Positions 9,699-19,000 of a DNA stretch of 64,000 nucleotides are shown one piece after another (within the stretch, counting starts at the first letter, position 1; every line of letters begins with the position of its first letter). A model generated the notes under the pieces. The model was not told the DNA's origin, did not search any database, and saw only the letters and a list, made by a program, of their open reading frames with translations. Both the position numbers and the translations under genes were made by a program. The stretch is taken from the NCBI GenBank assembly GCA_032718475.1, contig JAUCBJ010009143.1, positions 62,001 to 126,000 on the forward strand, given 5' to 3'. This DNA comes from Nemertoderma westbladi (lineage: Eukaryota > Xenacoelomorpha > Nemertodermatida > Nemertodermatidae).

Positions 9699-12600
9699 AC
9701 TAACGGTGGTTCAGTTATAGGCTGTAGTCCGTCGTATCTGTCTATTGGCTTGTCGCCACCTGTAAACTCATAAGACATGGGTACTCGTGTATACCAACCT
9801 AATATAGTCCTATGGGCATGTGGTCCATTGACATGCGGCTCAGCTGGTCTCGTTTCCCATATCTGGTGTGCGATCAGCTGTTCTGCACCAATCAACATAG
9901 AAACATTCCTATAACCTACCTGGTGTCTCGGTATCCTGAGCTTGTCAAAATACTCCTGTGCTATGGGACTCATCGGCGGCACCTTACCTAACTGCCTGCC
10001 GAATCCCTTCATAGCTAGACACTTAAATCCGTCCAATGGCAAAGCTTTCCGTTCTTGTCGAGTATGTTGGTCTCTCGGAAGTAGGGAATCTAGTTCTACC
10101 GAAATTCTGTGTCCCTTGAGGTCTCCTACCCCATGCATAGACTTCAACTCTATTTGGATCTCCTCGGCGTCCTGGAAGCTAGAAACAGCTCTCGCCACTT
10201 CCTCGTCGATATATGATAATGTGGACGCAGTGTCCAACATCACATATATTCGCTTCGATCCCTTATCGCCAGTGAGTTTCACCGGAATCACGCTAAATAT
10301 TTCCGACGTGGCCGATGATAAATACGTCCGCGCGCTGGTCGATGAACTATCCGCGGTGAAACCTTGGCAGGTCACTTCTCTTGCGCTCGACTCGCCATCC
10401 TCGTCCGACGAACCTGGTTGGTAACCATCGTCCTGAATGCCGGTATGCGTATTCCTCCTTATCGATATGGGTTCTTTGCTCCCCTTCCTGTGAGGATTTC
10501 GCTGTAAGTAACGGTCCGTTGGGGTGTGGAAATCCGCATGTAGCAACTTGTGATGTAGTCTGCCGCATTCCATGCATCCGTCCTTGCTGTTCGGGCACTG
10601 CCGCCGTACATGGCCTGGCGCAAGACATGCCCAACAGGTGTCCAACGTCCGCACTTGAACTCTTCTCTGTTCCGAATTTAATTCTTTGAACCGTCTGCAA
10701 CTATCTAACTTATGGTCGTCAGATCTTACCTCCTTTAGTAAACAGTATTGGCAACCTACAAATCCATCCGGCAACTCCTGTTGCTTTAACCTAGGTCTAT
10801 CTAACCGCTCACCTGACCATACTCGCGAGTCTGATCTAAAGGCTGGGGTACTCGAATTATATCTGTCTACTGAGTTATAAGTCACAGTGGTCCTGTCATC
10901 GTCAAAACTTACCATAGACTTACCGGTAACAGGTTTAGACTCCCTCATATTCTCCTCTGAGAAGTTTGATTTCATCTCTGCTACTGCGTCTGTGGCTATC
11001 ATGTCATGAATATGCTGAAGTGTCAATACTTTACCTTGGCCCGCCAACTTATTCTCTAATTTGCGCCATTTCTGTCGGTAACGCATGTTTAGACGTCTTA
11101 TTACGCTCTTTAAGACTTCGGCGTGATCACCATGATGAGGTAGATTCACCGTCTTCAAGATGTCCAATGCGTTCGAAATAGCGTTCGCTAAGTTCAACAG
11201 CTCTAATGGAGTTATAATCCTTCCGCCCTTACCCAAGTCTTCTACTATCGACTGTGCCATCTTGGTTTTATTCCCGTAGATGTCGCTAAGCGTCTTCATC
11301 GCTAACTCGAATGCTCTTTCATTGCCGACGAAGTTGTCAGCAATGGCTCTAGGTTCTCGATGGAGCATCTGAAGCAAATAGTTGAACTTCTCGTTGGGAG
11401 TAAAGGTGCTGTTGGTTAGCTGCTCGTCGACATAGGTTTTAAAGGTCCTCCAGTGCTTATGGTTACCCATAAACTTCTGGGGTTGTTGCGTCGGCAGTCC
11501 TTGCCTAGCAGCAAACTTACCTATGTCCCTAAGGGTTGCGTAGTTCCGGGTTAACAAATGGTTTAGTTCCGCAGGGTTGTTAAGTCTGTTCCTTTCCCGG
11601 TGGTTCAAACTTACCTGCTCCACGTCCGTCCTTCTTTCCTTATAGTTTCGGGACTTCTGACGTCTCATGTCTTCCTCTTCATCGCTTGATTCGGTGTCAG
11701 TCCTTAGCGCTCGCGATGGTTTGCGCGCCGAGGCCCTGATCCAAGCCTCCTCAATAAATTTCTCGGCCGAATTTTCGAAATTGGGATTATGGATATTCGG
11801 GACAGGCGTCCTTACCTGAGGTCTATGTGGTATAGTCTCCTCCGATATGCGTACTCGTTGACTAGGCTGGACTTTATCTAACTCAGGCCTGCTAGGATTA
11901 GAATTACTTCTTACCTGGACTGCTTCCTTTAACCGTAGGTTGCTAAGCATGTCCGTTATAGGTTGGATGTGTGGCGATATAGCTTGCGCTAAACTAGCAC
12001 TTAACTCATCCCTCGTAATAAATTCCTGGCTAGGGTTCTGTTGTATAGTCGGCTCTATCTGAGTAATCCGCTGTCTCTCATATGATCCCTCTTCCGGTTT
12101 AACCCGGAAGTTCTCCGTCGAACTGGGTCGGCGCTCCGTCCGCGTATTCCAAACCCGCGGGTTCGGTTCGCCCAATACTCGTCCTGTCGGAGTTTCTCCT
12201 TTAAACTCTTCGCTCTCTCGTTCGGTGTATAGTGGTGCGGTGTTCCGATGACGTGGATCCTGGGCGATGGGTGAAGCACTAATACCAACTGGCGTGCGAT
12301 ATGTAGAGAACGGTTTAGCGATCCGTGTACTCGTAATAGCTGGACCGGGTATAGGAATTCTGGTCGTCGTTGACTCGCGTATGGTCGGAGTTCTCGCTTC
12401 CTGTTCGGCCTTATGCAGTGCGAACAGTTCTCGCAACTCTGTCCCTACACTCGCCCCACATTCTTCGATCATTCGCATCCCCTTCTCGGCGATTTCGTTC
12501 GCCTTCCTAGTCCGTTCTTCGCTCTCTAAACTTAATCTCGCACTTTCCAACTGCGCCAGTTTACGTTCTTCTTCTTCCCTCGCTCGTCTCGCTGCGCTCT

Positions 12601-12853
12601 CTTCTTCCACACGCTCCTTTTCTTCATACAATGCGTCTTCTTTTCTCGATCTCGAGTTCGCGTTCCTTGCGTCCGCGTTCGAGTTGAAGCTCGCGCTCCT
12701 TCTGTTCACGTTCGAGTTTATTGCGTTCGCGTTCGGCTTGGAGTTCGCGTTTCTTCGCTTCCAGTTCGCGTTCGAGTTGGAGTTCGCGTTTCTTCGCTTC
12801 CCGTTCGCATTCAAGTTGGAGTTCGCGTTTCTTCGCTTCCCGCTCGCATTCAA
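9699..12853 (-). pseudogene. BEL/Pao family A copy 1: gag C-terminus, zinc knuckles and protease
   Basis: This frame (open to 9665, the last codons being LINE-derived) continues the gag coiled coil and leads toward pol. In coding order it has a Glu/Arg-rich helix and a Pro/Arg-rich linker. A DUF1759-like gag core follows near 11470-11260 (FMGNHKHWRTFKTYV). Next come zinc knuckles near 10755-10530 (CQYC, CWACLAPGHVRRQC, CMECGRLHHKLLH). Last is a retropepsin with active-site text VMLDTAS near 10235. The family normally shows D-S/T-G, so Asp-Thr-Ala is unusual; A2 has the same residues, so this is a family trait, not a late mutation. The frame is cut by the LINE at 9698, leaving protease separated from RT. 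The amino-terminal gag lies in a different frame (overlap 12624-12853). Confidence 0.88.
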
Positions 12854-14099
12854 GTTGGAGTTCGCGTTCTCTCTGTTTGCGTTCGAGTTCCTCGCGCTCG
12901 CGCTCGGCTTGGAGTTCGCGTTCCCTTTGCTCGCGTTCCGCTCGCTCGCGCTTACTTATCTCTTCCAACTCTCGTAATTCCGCGTCCAACTTATGTGTGC
13001 GCTCCCGTTCCCGCTCGGCTTCCTTCCGTGCTTCCGATGCACGCAAAACTTCCGCCTGTTGTTCTTCCAGTCGGCGTCTTCTCTCCTCCGCCGAGTTGTG
13101 AGAAACAAGGGATCTAGCACATATAACCTTCCCTCGCGCGTGACTAACCTGGGAATCGCCGCTGTCTCTAGATGCGTCGTCGGGTGGAGTCAACGTCCTC
13201 TGTTGAATGTTCTCCGTCGTCGGTAGCACCTGGCCCGGTACCACCACTCCATTCTGCATCAGCCAGCTAGTAACTTCCCTCTGATAATGGCGCTCTTCCT
13301 TATCTTGGATCTCTTCCCGCTCCACTAAGTCTCTCAACTCTGCGTCACTCACCTGAGTCGCCTGCGCTTGTGATGCCCATAGCAGCCAGTTCTCCGTCCT
13401 AACTCGTCGGAATCGCTCCGATAACTCGCGGTGCTCCAACAGGGCTGCTAAAACCCTGTCGTAAATACTCGTCGCCACGTCGCTCGACTGAGACTCTACT
13501 GCCTTCTTCGCTAGGACTGCAAGCTCCTCCGTCTGCTTGAATAACGCTGAGTTATATCCTCTTCTAATCTCTACTAACTCTACCCTTCCGATGTTTGCTG
13601 AGTCGGCTAACATCTTCCTTACCTTGTCCGTCGTCCGAGTTATATGTCCGGCATGCGCGCGAAGTTTCTTCTTTATCGCGATATCTAGTTCTCTCTCGCT
13701 TACCTGACTCACACTCGGTGGACTTGAAGGATTATTTCGGGAACTACGGGTACTCCTTACAGCCGTCGGGACCACGGCACTTACCATACCCACAGGTCTG
13801 GAAACCGGGCTCCGGGCTCTCGCTTCTGCTACACTACCCTCCCTATCACTCACCTCTGTCCGGGCTGCTGTGCAGTCCTTCCTTACAGTAGCGGTAGGGG
13901 ATCCTAATACTATTACCTCTGGTTGTTGTTCTTCCTCACTAGTCACTGTCTCGTCCTCCTGTTCACTTACGTCAGCGTCGTTCGCTGCGTCGTCATAGTC
14001 GGCATTGTCATCAACAGTAATATTTACGCTATCGTCAGTCGGCGGTCCTGCCGCCGTCTCATAGCTGTCCTCTAGTGCCTCCTTGTCTGAGACACTCAT
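12624..14099 (-). pseudogene. BEL/Pao family A copy 1: gag N-terminus with long coiled coil
   Basis: I start this frame at the ATG at 14097-14099 (MSVSDKEALEDSY); the frame is open a little further upstream without ATG. It encodes about 491 residues. First comes an acidic N-terminus (DDNADYDDAANDAD, EEEQQPE) and a Ser/Pro-rich stretch. A helical domain near residues 140-280 follows, then a very charged coiled coil (RELQLECEREAKK and variants) built from 39-bp DNA repeats at about 12720-12860. The frame ends at 12624, while the coiled-coil pattern carries on in the next frame from about 12640. The two are offset by one base at a short A-run, so gag and the rest are out of register. It is either a single-base indel or a programmed shift; a mutation is simpler in an already broken copy. 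Confidence 0.8.
12719..12900. repeat. 39-bp coding repeats in gag coiled coil
   Basis: The minus strand encodes repeated 13-residue units of the RELQLECEREAKK type, about four in number. They correspond to 39-bp repeats seen on the plus strand as TTCGCGTTTCTTCGCTTCCC followed by a variable CGCATTCAAGTTGGAG part. The multiple-of-three period preserves the frame and extends the predicted helix, so length polymorphism would be tolerated. Confidence 0.75.
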
Positions 14100-15389
14100 A
14101 GTCTTAATAATGTTTTGCCTTCCGGCAAAAATATCTCGCAAAGTTCGAGATATAATTATAATTTAACCGAAAATACGGTCAAATTATTTGACAAATAACT
14201 AGTTGGTCCAAAATGTCAAAATAAATTCGCAATGCAATATTGTGAATTTAATGGGGTATATAGTTATAGCAAATACTAGCACAATATTTAAACAAAAATA
14301 TTATTATATAGCTACTATAGCAATTAAATACCGGTATGACACAAAATAACTTCTGAATCTAATTCAAAATATTCAGAATGAATTTGCCACTCAAATATTT
14401 CTAATTTTACATATATAGCTCTAATCAACGTAATTTTTATTTTCAAATATTATATGTATCCACTAGCGCGTGGCTACATCTTCGGGTTGCGACTCTCTCT
14501 AACTCTCTCTCTAACTTGAGCGATTCAAAAAACCATGGCTGGCTAAACCTAAATATCCTAACTAATAAATTGAGTTCAGCTTCGCAGTTAAACAACCGAT
14601 AATTTTTTACTGCTTCCACAAACACACTGGTGCCAACAGAACAACTAACCTTGTTTGCTGTGAGATTCCACGTCCGCGTCCAAAGATTCAGGCCCTTCGC
14701 TGATTGCAAACCGAACCCGCAGACCCACACGAACCCCAAACTCAGAAGTCCCGTCTTGCCATGTATCTCCAGATGGTATAAAATAACTAAGCGGTTACCT
14801 AACATACCGGTACAAAACTCTAGAATTTTACAAATAATTTTGACCGAAACTGAATTCTCGCAAACCTAGCTAAAATTTCAAAAACTTACTAATTACAATT
14901 TTGCCCTAAGGCCTAAGGAACTGCTGTATTCGCAATTAGCAAAACGCACTACCGTACATCCACTGTATGCAGTACAGTAAGTAAAACAGTACACCAACCT
15001 AACAGCCTAATGATACTGTGTGTGTGGTACGGCAAACAAGTGTCCCTTCTACCGTACGCAGTAACAGCAATCAGCCTAATGTACTACTGTACTATCGTAC
15101 GCGACCAGTGAATACAGTAATCTAAACTAGCAGCCTAAGAATACACTCAATGTTCTACCGTACGCTAGCCTATAGCCTACAGCAGACGATCACGTGCTCC
15201 AACTTATTACTTAATACTTCAGTAACAGTGATACTACTAATCAGCCTAAGAATACACTATGTCCTACTGTACGCGGTAGGCCTACAGCAGACAATAATGC
15301 GCGTATTACTGATAAACAACCGCGACCTCTATACTAACAGCAGAACTGTTGAACAGACAAATACCCGTATACTCCTCTGCCAACCTAAT
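14100..15389 (-). other. 5' leader region of BEL/Pao A1 (left of the family C insertion)
   Basis: This is AT-rich sequence upstream of the A1 gag start, ending at the 5-bp target duplication of the nested family C element. It contains a perfect ATACCGGTAT palindrome at 14328-14337 and a near copy at 14804. From 15000 onward there are many loose repeats of CAGCCTAA, TACTGTAC and CGTACG type. A minus-strand open frame of 120 codons lies at 14443-14805, but it has no recognisable domain and I do not call it a gene. The stretch is untranslated leader, possibly with part of the LTR; its counterpart lies beyond the family C element. Confidence 0.5.
15385..15389. repeat. Target-site duplication (CTAAT), left side of family C
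   Basis: The five bases CTAAT directly before the left LTR match the five bases directly after the right LTR at 22522-22526. A 5-bp duplication is usual for BEL/Pao and retroviral-type integrases, and it proves that 15390-22521 inserted as one unit. Confidence 0.95.
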
Positions 15390-15842
15390 TGTCATGAACG
15401 GGATGAATGTATATTCTTCTGATTGTTGAACCGCCCATGAACAGTTTAAAAAAAACACAATATTATGATTACATATTTCTCTAATTTAATAATTAACTAA
15501 CTAATTACAAAAATGACACATATTACAACGACAATTAGCAACTGGTTTTACCATCACCGCACCAACACTCTATGTATACTCCTATTATTGTAGCAATACT
15601 AATTGACCCTTTTAATTAGGACGAACAGCAGGGGCATGTCTTCCAAACGATGAGGTAATTCTAGCGTTGTACAAACAATAGTTAATAATATAGACGATAC
15701 TGTATGTATATCAATGATATAATGTATGAGTTGATGTCAATGAACCCCTGCTGTTGCCAACTACTGTACTATGCACATTAACATTAAATCATTAACGAAA
15801 ACAAACTTTATTTCCCTACTTGAATATATATATTTTATGACA
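15390..15842 (-). repeat. 3' LTR of family C
   Basis: This LTR of 453 bp begins TGTCATGAACGGG and ends TTTTATGACA on the plus strand. It is identical to the right LTR as far as I can compare by eye, apart from eight instead of seven A residues near 15447. It contains an 11-bp inverted pair, AACAGCAGGGG at 15624 and CCCCTGCTGTT at 15745, that could form a stem in the LTR transcript. Confidence 0.96.
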
Positions 15843-15851
15843 CTCCCCCTT
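15843..15851 (-). other. Polypurine tract of family C
   Basis: On the element's sense strand the nine bases AAGGGGGAG lie directly against the 3' LTR (plus strand CTCCCCCTT). This is the standard place for the plus-strand primer of an LTR element and supports the LTR border to the base. Confidence 0.9.
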
Positions 15852-16043
15852 GAAACTAAGAGTTTCAAATCATAACCTTCACCACGTAGGGGGTTATACA
15901 TTATTGCATTTAAAAAATTTCAAAAAATGACTAATATACAGTAAACAATATGTTATATTGTTTAGTGTAATTAATTGCACATTATAATTTTCAATTATGA
16001 TAAAGTATGAAGAATGTTCGTATTGTATTTCTTTATGACTATT
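15852..16043 (-). other. 3' untranslated region of family C
   Basis: About 190 AT-rich bases lie between the pol stop codon and the polypurine tract. No open frame or repeat is evident, and there is no room for an env-like gene. Confidence 0.7.
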
Positions 16044-19000
16044 TTAATCTATTTGTGGTGTATTTGTAGTAGATACCTCTAATGGATATAATTGTAGTAT
16101 GGATTTAACGAGTGATCTCGCTTCCTTCTTTCTGGGCGCTATTGAAATTCTCGCAGACCGCACACGGCCGTCCCTTGAAACAATTAATTCATCTATCCTA
16201 CACAACTTCCACATGCAACGGGGAATAGACTCGTTATGTAATAGACACATAGCGCCTACCTTCGGGATGATGTCTGATTTGGGTGCTACGTTGTTACTAA
16301 TGTGAGAAGAACGTAACTCTCTCAAATAATCTGTACGCCACAACTTCCACACTGAATTTTTCGCTGCCTCTTGATATTTAACCCTATCAAGTATCATTCT
16401 TCTTGCCGATTTAGATTTAGATTCAGGGTTTGGTAGAATCCCTTTATCTGATAAATCTGGTATTGCACAGAGCCGTTTTCCTACAAGAAAGTGACTCGGG
16501 GTGAGAGGCTGTACATCGTCATCTAACTTACTGTAAACATATGTGATTGGTCTGCTATTTACTGATGCTTCTACCGAAAGCGCAACAGTATGTAACTCGT
16601 CAAGTGATAAGACAGCTCGTCCTATTAACTTACGAATTCCGGATTTGCAAGTGCCAATTAAACGTTCTATAAATCCATACGCTGCTGGATTGTTTGCAAT
16701 ATTGTTTTCCCAGGTAATATTATGATCTCCAAAAATCCTGACTACCTCAGGATCTGTCAAGAATATTCGGTACGCTCTTAGCTCCTTGGCACTGCGCTTA
16801 AAGTTTGTAGCATTATCGCTAAACATAATACTCGGTATTCCTCTTCTGGCTATGAATCTGTGAAATGCGTTAATGAAAGCGACCGCTGATAAAGACGTTA
16901 CTACTTCCAAATGAACGGCTCTTATTACAGCACACGTAAACATAACAATCCACGCCTTCTCTGTTGGTTGTATTGTCTCAGTCTCGGTCTCGGTTGGTTT
17001 GGCAACTGTATGAAGTGGTCCACAAAGATCGACTCCGCAATGATCAAAGGGGCCGCGCGTTTCAATCGTTCTAGAAACTGGCAAGGGGCTGATTGCTGGC
17101 ATTGTATAGGGTTTTCCTTGAAACCTTTTACAAATGACACACGAAGACAAAATTTGTTGAATTTTCCGTCTCGCCGATGGTATCCAGAATCTCTCACGAA
17201 CCTCTACTAGTGTGTCTCTCACTCGGGAATGTGAAACGCGCTCGTGTGAGTTTAATATGACGAGTTTTGTAAAATGGTCACCTGGTGCAAGAAGAATAGG
17301 ATTTCTGGTATGGAATGGGATAGTATCATTGATTATTCTACCCTGACATCTGATCATACCTAATTCATCTAACACAAGATTTAATTGTTTAACAACGTTA
17401 GGACACTGAGTTGATTTATCACGAAGATAAGACAATTCCCGAGAATAGTTTACACGTTGTGAATCTAGAATTATTTTAATTTCGGCTAAATGTAGTTCCT
17501 TGGCTGTTAAGTATGGTAATAACACGGGGTCTTTGTGTAAACGTTTTGCTTTAATATTTTCTACAAACCGTAGAATCCAAGCTATTCTGTGTTGTACGTC
17601 CCTTTTTGTACTGAAATTATTTACATTAATTATCTGAGATAATCCTGTATCGTCTGTATTGATTGTCTTAATTGTCGTTGTCATTATGAGGGTGGACTTT
17701 ATATCTAACAGAGCACACTTGGATACTTGAGCCTCAGTAATCACTGGTGACTCTGGCCAACCAGATTCCTCCCCCGATATAAAGTCTGGACCCTCATACC
17801 ATAGTTTGTTATTTAATAATTTGTCTGGTGCCATTGTCCTTGTTGGAATGTCCGCTGGATTACACGGCCCTGGACACCACCTCCATTCTGCTCCCAATTT
17901 CTGTGTTACGTCACGGATTTCCTGTACTCTATTGTGTACAAATTGTTTGTGAGTATTATTTGTTGGTCGTATCCAATACAGTACGTCTAATGCATCGGTC
18001 CAAAATACTGAACGTGTTATTTGTAGTACCAAACCTTGATACACTAACAGTACTAGTCTTACCAGTATTAGTGCGCCAAGTAATTCTAACCATGGTACTG
18101 ATTGTTTTTGTTTAGGTGCCAGTTTAACTTTACTACATAGTAAGTTTGTAGTGTAAGTTCCGTCCGAGTGTTCTACTCTAGTGTAAATGGCACATGCGTA
18201 TAATTGTTTGCTTGCGTCTGAGAAAGCATGTATTTCTACAGTGTTATCATCTGTATTACCTAGAATACATCGAGGTACTGTAATGCTATTTAAAATTTCT
18301 AAACTGTTTAACCATGATTCCCATTTGTTCAATAAATGAGTAGGTAGTGGTTCGTCCCAATCTACCTTACTGTTAGCTAATTCCCTAAATACGATTCGTA
18401 AGGGCGTTAAAAAGGGAGATATAAGCCCTAATGGATCGTAGATCCGAGCCGTTAGTTGCAATATAGCCCTTTTCGTTGGTTTTAGATTCTTAACAAAGGA
18501 TATGACGTGGTCAAGGTTATACCCAAAGTAATCCTTACTTATATCCCACACTTGTCCCAAAATCCTTGTTTCACCGCTAGGTGGTGTTGATAAACACAAT
18601 GACTCCTTTGCGTACGTCTGGTCTTCCTCTGATAATATTGGTACAGAATTTGTTTTTAAACTTACGATTTTGGGTTTTTCAAATTGATCTATAATTTGTT
18701 GTAGCTCGACAGAATTTGTAAGCCATTTTCTTAAATTAAATCCACCCTCTAACATCAATTGCTTTGCATTCTCATACAAGAGAAGACCAGACGACACAGT
18801 GTCTGCACCAGACGCAAAGTCATCTACATACATATCCCGCAATAGTTTTTCAATTACAATACGTTTGTTTTCGTTGGCAGTATCTAATTTACTTTGTAAA
18901 TGTTTCCTGACAATAGAAAATAAAATATCTGGTGATGGCGAGAGTCCAAACATCGCCCGCGTATAGCGATATGCTTGCAATTTTGGGTTATTTACATCGA

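Noticed and set aside
12267-12977. 236-codon plus-strand frame opposite gag (FAFLRFQFAFELEFA)
   Set aside because: It is the antisense of the Glu/Arg repeat region; hydrophobic text is expected opposite such codons.
14443-14805. 120-codon minus-strand frame upstream of A1 gag
   Set aside because: No recognised domain, and it lies in leader sequence full of short repeats. Not enough to call a gene.
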